64,000 bases of DNA from Aquipluma nitroreducens. GTDB taxonomy: Bacteria > Bacteroidota > Bacteroidia > Bacteroidales > Prolixibacteraceae. Below are positions 31,577 through 41,796 of this stretch, one piece after another. Within the stretch, counting starts at the first letter, position 1, and every line of letters begins with the position of its first letter. Below the pieces are notes generated by a model, which saw nothing but the letters and a program-made list of their open reading frames with translations, did no database searches and was not told where the DNA came from. The stretch is from contig NZ_AP018694.1 of assembly GCF_009689585.1 (NCBI RefSeq), positions 3,797,001 through 3,861,000 of the forward strand, read 5' to 3'. A program made the translations under genes and the position numbers.

Positions 31577-33169
31577 ATGATTAAGTTGGCTTTGTTCAAT
31601 ATAATCAAAATGTCAAATAAACTAATCATTATGAGCAAGGTAAGAAGCATTATCAGGCTTTACACCGAGGGTGTAAGTAAACAGTCCATCGGGGAACGGA
31701 CAGGTCTTCCCCGCAATAGTGTTAAGAAGTATATCAGGTTGTTCCTGGCTTCGGGCAAATCGCCCCAGGAGATTCAACTGATGAGTGACACTGAACTTGA
31801 GCAGATGTTTCTGGATATGGTTCCACGCAATCATATTGAGAATGATCTGCGTTATCAATCTCTGGAAGCATTTTTCCCCACCATGGAAAAAGCATTGAAG
31901 ATCCGGGGAAACACCAAGGAGAAGCTTTGGGAGCAATATTTTGAACAGCATCCTGCAGGCTATCGGTTTTCACAGTTCAAGCATTATTATCTTCTCTGGA
32001 AGAAGGTTCGTAATCCGGTTATGCACATTGAGCATAAGGCCGGGGAGAAGATGTATGTTGATTATGCAGGCGAAAAACTCAAGGTTTTAGATCCGGAAAC
32101 ATTAGACATCACAGAGGTAGAGGTTTTTGTCGCCATACTGGGTGCAAGCCAGTTGACCTACGTAGAGGCCAGTTATACCCAACAGAAGGAAGACTTCATC
32201 AACTCCTGCGAAAATGCATTACATTACTTCGGAGGTGTTCCTAATGCCATCGTTACGGATAACTTAAAATCGGCGGTAATCAAGAGTAATCGTTATGAGC
32301 CAACACTTAATGAGGCTTTTCGTGACTTCGTAAGCTATTATTCGATGGCGGCTTTACCGGCAGCTCCGTATAAACCCAAACACAAAGCGTTGGTAGAAGG
32401 TGCCGTCAAAATCATTTACCGTTCGATTTACAGCATTTTAAAGGGTAATGTATATTCTTGCATTGAACTGCTAAATAGCGCGATCAGGGAGGCACTGGAA
32501 GCTCATAATAACAGGCCGCTTACAGGAAGGCCATTCAGCAGGCGACAGTTATTCGAAGATACTGAACGACACTTTTTGCACCCTTTACCTGAAAAGAGAT
32601 ATGAGTTGAAGCGACGCTATATCGCTTCTGTGATGAAGAACAATTACGTCTGCCTTGCCGAGGATAAGCATTATTACAGTGTTCCTTACCATTTTATCGG
32701 CAAGAAGGTAACCTTGCTTTACAGCCAATCTGAGGTTGAAATTTATCACCGCTACGAGCGAATTGCAGTGCACAAAAGGAACAGGCACCTTTTTGGACAC
32801 ACAACAATAACAGATCATCTGGCCTCGCAGCACCGCTTCATGAGCGACTGGAACCCCGATAAATTTATCGAACGAGCCGCAGAGGTAGGCCCTCAAACAA
32901 AAGAATATATTATCCAGTTGCTAAATGCCCGGCAGCATCCGGAGCAGACCTATCGATCCTGCCAGGGAGTTTTAAGTTTTTCGGTACGTGCCGGAAAAGA
33001 GCGGCTTAACAATGCTTGTCTGCGTGCACTTCAATATGGCGATTACAGCTATCAGACCATCCGGGTAATCCTTGAAAAAGGACTTGACCGAAACGTTGAT
33101 GATCAGCAGCATGTTGATCAGTCAATGCCCCCTCACCTGAACATACGTGGTAAAAACTATTACCGGTAA
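31577..33169 (+). CDS. istA: IS21-family transposase IstA
   Basis: The 530-residue product has an N-terminal helix-turn-helix (SKQSIGERTGLPRNSVKKYI), then an integrase-type catalytic core with DYAGEKLKVLD, the AIVTDNLKSAV strand and the YKPKHKALVEGAVKIIYRSI segment. These supply the DDE residues. The C-terminal beta domain contains YVCLAEDKHYYSVPYHFIGKK. Several in-frame ATGs near the start (31577, 31610, 31631) make the exact N-terminus uncertain. The frame is intact over the full expected length, so the element should be competent. Confidence 0.92.
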   Translation: MIKLALFNIIKMSNKLIIMSKVRSIIRLYTEGVSKQSIGERTGLPRNSVKKYIRLFLASGKSPQEIQLMSDTELEQMFLDMVPRNHIENDLRYQSLEAFFPTMEKALKIRGNTKEKLWEQYFEQHPAGYRFSQFKHYYLLWKKVRNPVMHIEHKAGEKMYVDYAGEKLKVLDPETLDITEVEVFVAILGASQLTYVEASYTQQKEDFINSCENALHYFGGVPNAIVTDNLKSAVIKSNRYEPTLNEAFRDFVSYYSMAALPAAPYKPKHKALVEGAVKIIYRSIYSILKGNVYSCIELLNSAIREALEAHNNRPLTGRPFSRRQLFEDTERHFLHPLPEKRYELKRRYIASVMKNNYVCLAEDKHYYSVPYHFIGKKVTLLYSQSEVEIYHRYERIAVHKRNRHLFGHTTITDHLASQHRFMSDWNPDKFIERAAEVGPQTKEYIIQLLNARQHPEQTYRSCQGVLSFSVRAGKERLNNACLRALQYGDYSYQTIRVILEKGLDRNVDDQQHVDQSMPPHLNIRGKNYYR

Positions 33170-33235
33170 TATCTCCCCGGAGGAAAGCTGTAACGGCTAC
33201 CCCTCCGGGTATTGTTTAACCTTAAATCGAATAAA

Positions 33236-33991
33236 ATGAATGAGCAAACGCTTCAAAAAATGAGACAGATGAAGTTCTTCGGTATGGTTCGTGCCTTTAG
33301 AACAAGCATCGAGAATGGCAGCATGATTCAAATGACAGGCGATGAAATGGTATCGATGCTTATTGATGCCGAATGGGATGATCGTAACAATCGCCGCATA
33401 GAGAGGCAAATGCGCAATGCAAAGTTCCGTTATAAAGCCAACATTGAGCAGTTGCACTTTGATATAGATCGCAACCTGGACAAAAATCAGTTCATGCGTA
33501 TGGCTGAGTGTACTTTTATCGGAAGAAAAGAGAATCTTCTGATCACCGGGAGTACCGGAATAGGCAAGAGCTTCATTGCTTCTGCTATCGGAAATCAAGC
33601 CTGTACCCTTGGGTTCAAAGTACTTTATGCCAACACTACAAAGCTGTTTACAAGATTAAAAATGGCCAAAGCAGATGGTTCGTACATCAGAGAAGTTGCA
33701 AAGATAGAAAGACAGGATCTTTTGATTCTGGACGATTTTGGCTTGCAGCCGCTTGATGCATCAAACAGGTCGGTACTTATGGAAATCGTGGAAGATCGTC
33801 ACGGAAACCGTTCAACCATTATAACCTCTCAGTTGCCAGTGGCACAATGGTATGAGGTTATCGGAGAACAAACAATAGCGGATGCAATACTTGACCGCAT
33901 TGTTCATGATGCTCATCGAATGGAACTTGTAGGAGAATCAATACGAAGAAGACAACGAAACAAAATCGTAGAAACTGTTGAATCAGAATAA
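33236..33991 (+). CDS. istB: IS21-family helper ATPase IstB
   Basis: From ATG 33236 the product has 251 residues, as is normal for IstB. It is an AAA+ ATPase with Walker A GSTGIGKS, Walker B LLILDDFG, the sensor TSQLPV and the arginine-finger region ADAILDRIVH. IstB remodels target DNA for IstA. The gene starts 66 bases after istA, and the gap contains a GC-rich palindrome (CCCCGGAGG and CCCTCCGGG). Confidence 0.92.
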   Translation: MNEQTLQKMRQMKFFGMVRAFRTSIENGSMIQMTGDEMVSMLIDAEWDDRNNRRIERQMRNAKFRYKANIEQLHFDIDRNLDKNQFMRMAECTFIGRKENLLITGSTGIGKSFIASAIGNQACTLGFKVLYANTTKLFTRLKMAKADGSYIREVAKIERQDLLILDDFGLQPLDASNRSVLMEIVEDRHGNRSTIITSQLPVAQWYEVIGEQTIADAILDRIVHDAHRMELVGESIRRRQRNKIVETVESE

Positions 33992-34129
33992 ATAAATCTA
34001 ATTTTGTATAACTCTAATCAAAACAAGGAAATGATCGTTCTCAATATTGAAAATAGGTGGTCAATTTACTCCGGCGAAAGGTGGTCAATATAAAACGGCG
34101 CGGACTGGTCAATTTAACCGGCAAATCCA

Positions 34130-34136
34130 GTTTTGG
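34130..34136. repeat. target duplication GTTTTGG, right copy
   Basis: Second copy of the 7-bp duplication at the right end of the IS21-family element. Confidence 0.8.
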
Positions 34137-34355
34137 GAAGGTTATCAATTAATGAGTATTTATTATCTGGCAAGAATCAAGGAGCCGGTTCGGTTTTCTA
34201 TTTCTGAGATTCCTTTCGACTTCCCGGAAATGAAAAATGGATGTCAGTCATTTCGGTGGGTTTCTCCCGGGGAAATTAATCCTGACGATTTTACTTTCCC
34301 AATTGATAAACATGTTGCACATTTGTTGAAAGAATATTTAATCAGGAAATCTTGA
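34137..34355 (+). pseudogene. NUDIX hydrolase, 3' part
   Basis: In the frame that heals the split gene this segment reads EGYQLMSIYYLARIKEPVRF through FRWVSPGEINPDDFTFPIDK to HLLKEYLIRKS and a TGA at 34353-34355. That is the normal C-terminal half of a NUDIX domain (the WVS..E..PDDFTFP region). An apparent ORF from 34047 begins inside the IS end and is not an original gene. The stop overlaps the start of the glycosyltransferase gene by four bases, so the original operon was miaA-nudix-GT4-gmhA. Confidence 0.78.
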
Positions 34356-35497
34356 AAAGGATTAAAATTATCGGACCTGCCTATCCCTACCGGGGAGGAA
34401 TTGCCACATTCAATGAACGGTTGGCTCAGGAGTTTGCTTCTATGGGAATTGATATTGACATCGAAACTTTTATTATCCAATATCCATCTTTTCTTTTTCC
34501 CGGAAAGACACAATACAACGACAAGCCAGCTCCTGAAAACCGGAACATTAAACGAACCATAAATTCGATTAATCCATTGAACTGGATTAAAGTGGGTCGG
34601 CGCATTCGAAAAGAAGCGCCTGATTTGGTCATTATTCGTTACTGGCTTCCAGTTCTGGCTCCTTGCCTGGGAACAATTGTAAGTCTAGCTCGGAGAAATA
34701 AGCATACTGTTATTATATGTCTTGCTGATAATATTATTCCACACGAACATCGGTCTGGAGATCGTTTACTAACCAACTATTTCATGCAGCGAATTGATGG
34801 TTTAATTGCCATGTCGCAAAGTGTACTGAAAGATGGAAATTCCTTCCGGAAAAATTTGCCGCAGGGATTTTGCCCTCATCCAATTTTTGATAATTATGGC
34901 GAGAAGCTGTCATTCGAAATTGCCAAACAAAAATTGAAATTAGATCCAAATACCCGGTATTTGCTTTTCTTTGGATTCATTCGCGATTACAAAGGGCTTG
35001 ATTTGTTGATCAATGCTTTTGCTGATGAGCGACTGCGTAAATTTCCGGTCAAGCTTTTGGTTGCAGGCGAGTATTATTCGAGTCCGGAGCCTTATCTCAA
35101 ATTAATTAGAGATAATAATCTGGAAAACTTAATCGAGCTCAGAACTGATTTTATTCCTGACGATCAGGTTAATCTATATTTCAGTGCTGCGGATATGGTC
35201 GTACAGCCCTATAAAAGTGCTACTCAAAGTGGAGTGACACAAATTGGATATCATTTCAACAAACCGATGTTGGTAACCAATGTGGGTGGTTTGGCTGAGA
35301 TTATTCCCGACGAAAAAATTGGATATGTCGTTGAACCTGAAATTCGTGAAATAGCTGGTGCTTTGATTGATTTTTATGAAAATGATCGAATTGCCGAATT
35401 TGAAGCAAATATCGTCGAGGAAAAAAAGAAATTTTCATGGGCTAATATGGCAAACACCTTCTTGTCCGTTTACAATAAAATAAAGAATCCGGAATGA
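34352..35497 (+). CDS. GT4-family glycosyltransferase
   Basis: The 381-residue product is a GT-B enzyme. The acceptor domain starts GPAYPYRGGIATFNERLAQE, with the glycine loop near the N-terminus. The donor domain has LLFFGFIRDYKGLDLLINAF, VAGEYYSSPEPYL and PYKSATQSGVTQIGYHFNKP, which contains a variant of the nucleotide-sugar-binding E-x7-E region. The start is a TTG sharing four bases with the NUDIX stop. Location before gmhA suggests a role in a cell-surface glycan, but the sugar is not predictable. Confidence 0.88.
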   Translation: MKRIKIIGPAYPYRGGIATFNERLAQEFASMGIDIDIETFIIQYPSFLFPGKTQYNDKPAPENRNIKRTINSINPLNWIKVGRRIRKEAPDLVIIRYWLPVLAPCLGTIVSLARRNKHTVIICLADNIIPHEHRSGDRLLTNYFMQRIDGLIAMSQSVLKDGNSFRKNLPQGFCPHPIFDNYGEKLSFEIAKQKLKLDPNTRYLLFFGFIRDYKGLDLLINAFADERLRKFPVKLLVAGEYYSSPEPYLKLIRDNNLENLIELRTDFIPDDQVNLYFSAADMVVQPYKSATQSGVTQIGYHFNKPMLVTNVGGLAEIIPDEKIGYVVEPEIREIAGALIDFYENDRIAEFEANIVEEKKKFSWANMANTFLSVYNKIKNPE

Positions 35498-36072
35498 TAA
35501 TTAAACGTATCCAACAATCGATTGAACTTAAGACAAAAATTCTTTCTGATGAGATTCTGATTGAAAGAATCAGGAAAGCTTCGGAGTTGATTATTCAAGC
35601 GTACCGTTCAGATAATAAAACACTTTTTTGTGGGAATGGAGGAAGTGCTGCTGATGCACAACATTTGGCGGCAGAATTATCCGGAAAATTTTACCTGGAT
35701 CGGGCTCCAATTCATGCCGATGTTTGTCATGGGAACAGTTCTTTTATGACGGCAGTTTCGAACGACTACGGATACGAAATGGTTTTTGCACGCCACATTC
35801 AGACGGTTGGAAAGAGGGGAGATGTGCTTGTTTGTATCTCAACATCAGGAAATTCGACTAATATTATCAATGCCATGCACGAAGCCCGAAAGTTAGGTTT
35901 GACTTGCGTTGCATTGACTGGAGAAACTGGTGGACTCATGGCCGGATTGGCGGAAGTGCTGATTAATGTTCCATCAGTTGATACTCCGCGAATTCAGGAG
36001 GCTCATATCTTGATTGGCCATATTATTTGTGAATTAGTCGAAACGGAATTGTTCGGTGAGCATGTGGGCTAA
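35494..36072 (+). CDS. gmhA: phosphoheptose isomerase (SIS domain)
   Basis: The 192-residue product is a single SIS domain with CGNGGSAADAQHLAAELSGK, STSGNSTNII, and the helix EAHILIGHIICELVE carrying the His and Glu typical of GmhA zinc sites. GmhA converts sedoheptulose-7-phosphate to glycero-manno-heptose-7-phosphate for heptose in lipopolysaccharide. It overlaps the glycosyltransferase stop by four bases (ATGA). Other SIS proteins such as DiaA look similar, but the key residues and length favour GmhA. Confidence 0.88.
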   Translation: MIIKRIQQSIELKTKILSDEILIERIRKASELIIQAYRSDNKTLFCGNGGSAADAQHLAAELSGKFYLDRAPIHADVCHGNSSFMTAVSNDYGYEMVFARHIQTVGKRGDVLVCISTSGNSTNIINAMHEARKLGLTCVALTGETGGLMAGLAEVLINVPSVDTPRIQEAHILIGHIICELVETELFGEHVG

Positions 36073-36190
36073 AGCCCATTCTTTAATGCATTCAGATCCG
36101 TTCGCTAAAGCGAACGGCAAAGGATAATTCAGTGATGGAGAGAATATGCTGATTGGAAAGTTATCCTTTGCCGTCACATTCATGTGACGG
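36062..36190. repeat. cluster of short hairpin repeats after gmhA
   Basis: Four stem-loops follow one another: TGGGCTAAAGCCCA over the gmhA stop, CCGTTCGCTAAAGCGAACGG at 36098-36117, an outer pair CGGCAAAGGATAA (36115-36127) with TTATCCTTTGCCG (36161-36173), and CCGTCACATTCATGTGACGG (36171-36190). Repeats of this composition occur between genes in many Bacteroidota. Together they could end transcription or protect the mRNA end. Confidence 0.7.
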
Positions 36191-36199
36191 ATAGAAATA

Positions 36200-37610
36200 G
36201 GGACCTTCGCAAATAATTTAATCTACTGATTGATAGCTAGTAAGATATTATTATCTTTAAGGAAAAACCCCGAATTTGGCTCATTTAGCTCAAAAACGGG
36301 GTATTTTCTTAAAAAGCTATGGGAAAATTAATCAGAATTTTTGAAAGAACCCAGCCAATTAACTTTCTTTCTCCACAAAACGAGTACAATCTTTACCGTT
36401 CCAGTTTTCTTAGCTCTGAATTGGGATGGATTTACCAGGGAATTCCATGGAAGGAACTGATTTTGAGTTTTGGGTTAAGGGACAAGGGTCATGGTCCAGA
36501 CAGTCTTTTTTCACCACAAGGCAAGCTGGCATTAATGTTTCTGAAGTCATATACCAATTTTTCAGACCGGAAGCTGATCGAAAGTGTGAACGGGAACCTT
36601 CATTACCAGATGTTTTGTGGTATCATGCTTAAGGCGGGTGAAAGCCTGAAAGATTTTAAGATAGTAAGCCGGATACGCACTGAACTGGGGGCCAGGTTTG
36701 ACCTGGATCGTTGCCAACAGGATTTAGCCCGGGCATGGAAACCGTTGATGAATCAAACCCATGTGATGTTGGAAGATGCCACCTGCTACGAAACCCAGAT
36801 GCGCTACCCCACCAATGTCAAGTTATTATGGGAAAGTGTGGATTGGATGTACCACCAGATGGCTTTGATGTGCAAGCATTGCAAGGTCCGGATGCCCCGC
36901 AGCAAATACCTGGATCAAAAGCAGAAATACTATAACTACCAGCGCCGCAAGGTGATCCGCAAAGTTTACCGGCAGCAACTTCAGATGTTCCGAACCGGGG
37001 AAAGTATCCCTGACCGTATTGTCAGTCTTTCCAAATCCTATATCCGCCCCATTGTCAGGGGCAAGGAAGTGAAGAAAGTTGAATTTGGCGCCAAAGTGAA
37101 CACCATCCAGATCGATGGACTCAATTTTATTGAACACCTAAGTTTTAATGCTTTTAACGAAGGAACCCGTTTGAAGAAGTCCGTTTGGCTCGCCCGACAA
37201 TTGTTCGGAAGAATCACACACCTGGCTGCCGATGCCATTTATGCCACCAATGCCAACCGGAGCTATTGTACAGCCAAACACATAACCACCAACTTTAAAC
37301 GAAAAGGAAGAGCAGGGAAATATGAAGACCAACGGCAGATGATCAGCCGTGAACTCAACATCGAAAGATCAACGCGTATGGAAGGTAGTTTTGGAACAGA
37401 GAAAGAACATTACAGCCTGCAAAGAATCAAGGCACGAACAGAGCAAAACGAGGTGATCTGGATATTTTTTGGAATCCACACCGCTAATCTGGCCCGACTG
37501 GCTCAACGAATCAAAGCCAAACATCAAAGAAAGGCATCCTGATTAACAAAATCTGGAACATCGATGGGATAGTTATGCATTTTTTGAAGCAAAACCTCAA
37601 ATTTGCACCC
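36200..37610 (+). mobile_element. IS4/IS5-superfamily insertion sequence, ends tentative
   Basis: A single transposase gene lies between GGGACCTTCGCAAAT (36200) and a weakly complementary ATTTGCACCC (ends 37610). Only GGG and GCAAAT match, and no duplication is evident, so the boundaries are guesses. A hairpin with arms ACCCCG and CGGGGT precedes the gene near 36266-36300 and may block incoming transcription. Confidence 0.5.
36319..37542 (+). CDS. DDE transposase (IS4/IS5 superfamily)
   Basis: The 407-residue product has an N-terminal DUF772-like part (FSDRKLIESVNGNLHYQMFCG) and a DDE_Tnp_1-type core. The first aspartate is in THVMLEDATCYE, the second in HLAADAIYATNANRSY, and the glutamate in RMEGSFGTEKEHYSLQRIK. 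A basic insertion of about 70 residues separates the first two. The exact IS family (IS5 or IS1182-like) is not resolved. The frame is intact. The gene is oriented like the upstream gmhA operon and is followed by the terminator at 37642. Confidence 0.82.
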   Translation: MGKLIRIFERTQPINFLSPQNEYNLYRSSFLSSELGWIYQGIPWKELILSFGLRDKGHGPDSLFSPQGKLALMFLKSYTNFSDRKLIESVNGNLHYQMFCGIMLKAGESLKDFKIVSRIRTELGARFDLDRCQQDLARAWKPLMNQTHVMLEDATCYETQMRYPTNVKLLWESVDWMYHQMALMCKHCKVRMPRSKYLDQKQKYYNYQRRKVIRKVYRQQLQMFRTGESIPDRIVSLSKSYIRPIVRGKEVKKVEFGAKVNTIQIDGLNFIEHLSFNAFNEGTRLKKSVWLARQLFGRITHLAADAIYATNANRSYCTAKHITTNFKRKGRAGKYEDQRQMISRELNIERSTRMEGSFGTEKEHYSLQRIKARTEQNEVIWIFFGIHTANLARLAQRIKAKHQRKAS

Positions 37611-37641
37611 TGAAATTTGACCAACTGTTAATCTTCAAACA

Positions 37642-37685
37642 AAAAGCGATGAACCATCTAATCATGATTCATCGCTTTTCTAGTT
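37642..37685 (+). terminator. terminator after the transposase region
   Basis: AAAAGCGATGAA and TTCATCGCTTTT (37642-37653, 37668-37679) form a 12-bp stem, followed by a T-rich tract. Confidence 0.7.
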
Positions 37686-37726
37686 TTTTACTTTACTCGC
37701 GAATGTCCCGAAATAAACTAAACAAA

Positions 37727-37752
37727 AAAGGCAGCTCTTTCGAACTGCCTTT
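37727..37752 (-). terminator. gap terminator
   Basis: AAAGGCAG and CTGCCTTT enclose a TTCGAA-containing loop. On the minus strand a TTTTTTG tract follows, 24 bases after the GAPDH stop. Confidence 0.78.
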
Positions 37753-37775
37753 CCTATTTTGTATGAATTTCAGAA

Positions 37776-39675
<1,900 letters not shown>

Positions 39676-41796
39676 ATGAGAAAATTATTTACTCGGCTTT
39701 TTAGTCTTTTGGCACTTTTTTGTGTTCTGGGGCTACAAATGGTTTATGGAGGAGTAATTGATCGAGTCCCGGCTGACGGAAAAACAAACGTCAAGCCTAG
39801 TACAGATCTTACTCTCACCTTTGATTATCCGCTTGCACAAGGGGAGGATTACACAGGAGCTGTTATTCAGCTCTTTAAAAATGGAGATACATCTCCTGCT
39901 GATGCAATTACCCTACCAAGTTCCCGTTTTGTTATTGATGGATCAAAAATAACCATTGATCTTCAGGCTACACTGTCGGATAACACTGGTTATTATGTTG
40001 TTATGCCTGATAAAGTTGTAAAGGAAATGAAACCAGATGGAACAAGTGTTGTTTTCCCAGGTTTTGTTGCTCCTACTGCAACTGCTCCAGCTCTTGACTG
40101 GAATTTTACTACTGGTGATTTCACTGCTCCAAAGTTGGCAACTTTATCTACTTTTACTCCTGCTGATGGCGCAACTAATGTTGGTGGAGCATTCTCATCT
40201 TCGAATGCGTTAAGTATCAAAACCTCATCTTTTACGGTTAAATTTAACGAACCTGTTACTGGTGTGAGTGGTAAGTATATTAAGATTTATACTGCTGCTG
40301 GTAATGTTCATGAAATGATTGATGCAGGAGATGCTTCCAGGATTACTATTACTTCTAGTGGTTCTACAAATGGTACAGTTGAGTTTACAACTACAAATTT
40401 GCGTGAAAATTCAGATTATTATATTTTAATTGATGCAGGTGCTTTTGTAGATACCAATGCAGATTCTGATCTAAATAATAAAAATCCTTTTGCTGGACTT
40501 TCTGATAAAACTAAATGGAATTTCACAACCCGTGATTACACTCCGGCTAAGTTTGCTACTGATTATCCTGCTTTTGGAACTGTTGCAAGTACTTCAGTTG
40601 ATTTGAAAGTTAAATTGGATGAGCCAGCTGATGTATATTTTATTGCCTATTCTAAAGCAACGGTGGATGGTACTAGTTTTACTGCCCCAACTGCTGCTAC
40701 AGTTATAGCGGGAGGTGGTTCTGCAAAAATGGTTGCTGCAACTACTGCAGGAACGGAATATACATATAAATATCAAAACCTTACTGAAGGTGAAGAATAT
40801 GTGTTTTTTTATGTTTCTGTAAATAAGGCGAAATATGGTCCAACACCGACAAATGATCCGTTAACAAGTGCTGTTGGTAAAACAGATTCTAAAACTACAT
40901 TGGATGTACAAGCTCCTACAGTTGCTATTTCAGGTTTGACACCTGCTGATAACGCTACTGGAGTTGCTCAATATTTAGATGGTGTTACTGCAGATGGTCA
41001 TGGTACTGTATCTATTAAATTTACAGAAAATGTAAAAGCTGGTGCAGGTAACATTATCCTGAAGAAATCTTCTGATAATTCTACTGTTGAATCTATTGAT
41101 ATTACTTCTGATAAAGTAGTATTTGGTCCTTCTACTGGTACAGGTACTGCCACTGATTTAGTTACTGTAAAATTTGCAACGAAATTGGCAAGTGCCAGTG
41201 GTTACTACATTAATATTGCTTCAGGAGTTATTTCTGACAAATCAGGTAATAAATTTGATGGTATTACAACTGCAACAGGTTGGAATTTTACAACGAAGGA
41301 TGTTGTGGCTCCAACTGTAACTTTCTCATCTCCTGCACATGAAGGTGTATTAGCATCGAATGAAACTGTTGTGCTTACATTCAGCGAAGATATTTATTCA
41401 GATGAAACCGGAACTGTAATGATGAATAGTACTACAGCTTTAAGTAGTATCGCTGTTGAGAAAGACAATGATCCAGTTACACCTACATCAGTTAGCTATG
41501 GCGCAAAAAAAATTACTATTACTGTTGCATGGACACAGAATTCTACTTATGTTGTAAAACTTCTGAAGAATAAAGCCTATGATTTATCTGGTAATGTTAT
41601 TGCTACTGAACAGAAGAAATCTTACAATACCGACAGTTATGATGATCCTTATGTAGGAACTAATAATACTGCCAATACTGCTGTAGATGGACAATCATAC
41701 ACGAAAAATCCAAGTGATAATCTAGTTGTTAGATTTTCTGAAGATGTTGAATTACTTGGCGGTGGCGCAATTACCAATGATAATATTGGTAGTTAG
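39676..41796 (+). CDS. giant Big_5-repeat surface protein, N-terminal part
   Basis: The first 706 residues have a signal peptide (MRKLFTRLFSLLALFCVLGL, cleavage after about VYGG) and at least four SbsA/Big_5 Ig-like domains of about 130 residues. Each begins like PADGKTNVKPSTDLTLTF or PADNATGVAQ and ends with a WNFTT segment. The frame stops at 41796 within a domain, just after FSEDVELLGGGAITNDNIGS. The stop comes from a tandem TAGT pair (41790-41797): with one TAGT the frame continues as GSLINLNENAGD into the next ORF. Alone this piece lacks the sorting domain and would not be attached by the T9SS. Confidence 0.88.
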   Translation: MRKLFTRLFSLLALFCVLGLQMVYGGVIDRVPADGKTNVKPSTDLTLTFDYPLAQGEDYTGAVIQLFKNGDTSPADAITLPSSRFVIDGSKITIDLQATLSDNTGYYVVMPDKVVKEMKPDGTSVVFPGFVAPTATAPALDWNFTTGDFTAPKLATLSTFTPADGATNVGGAFSSSNALSIKTSSFTVKFNEPVTGVSGKYIKIYTAAGNVHEMIDAGDASRITITSSGSTNGTVEFTTTNLRENSDYYILIDAGAFVDTNADSDLNNKNPFAGLSDKTKWNFTTRDYTPAKFATDYPAFGTVASTSVDLKVKLDEPADVYFIAYSKATVDGTSFTAPTAATVIAGGGSAKMVAATTAGTEYTYKYQNLTEGEEYVFFYVSVNKAKYGPTPTNDPLTSAVGKTDSKTTLDVQAPTVAISGLTPADNATGVAQYLDGVTADGHGTVSIKFTENVKAGAGNIILKKSSDNSTVESIDITSDKVVFGPSTGTGTATDLVTVKFATKLASASGYYINIASGVISDKSGNKFDGITTATGWNFTTKDVVAPTVTFSSPAHEGVLASNETVVLTFSEDIYSDETGTVMMNSTTALSSIAVEKDNDPVTPTSVSYGAKKITITVAWTQNSTYVVKLLKNKAYDLSGNVIATEQKKSYNTDSYDDPYVGTNNTANTAVDGQSYTKNPSDNLVVRFSEDVELLGGGAITNDNIGS

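Larger units (their letters stand above)
31441..34129 (+). mobile_element. IS21-family insertion sequence (2689 bp)
   Basis: The ends are imperfect inverted repeats starting TGGA: TGGACACGCCGGATAAA at 31441 versus TGGATTTGCCGGTTAAA read inward from 34129. Just inside, both ends carry several copies of a CGCCGG...AAATTGACCACC module in opposite orientation, the multiple transposase-binding repeats of IS21. It contains istA and istB in the usual order. The 7-bp duplication and in-frame healing of the NUDIX gene confirm the boundaries. Confidence 0.88.

Noticed and set aside
34047-34355. Independent 102-residue gene starting inside the IS21-family right end
   Set aside because: Its first part is translated from the IS terminal repeats. 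The rest is the split NUDIX C-terminus.
36319-37542. Confident inverted repeats and duplication for this transposase's element
   Set aside because: Only short GGG and GCAAAT matches were found and no direct repeat, so the ends are given as tentative only.
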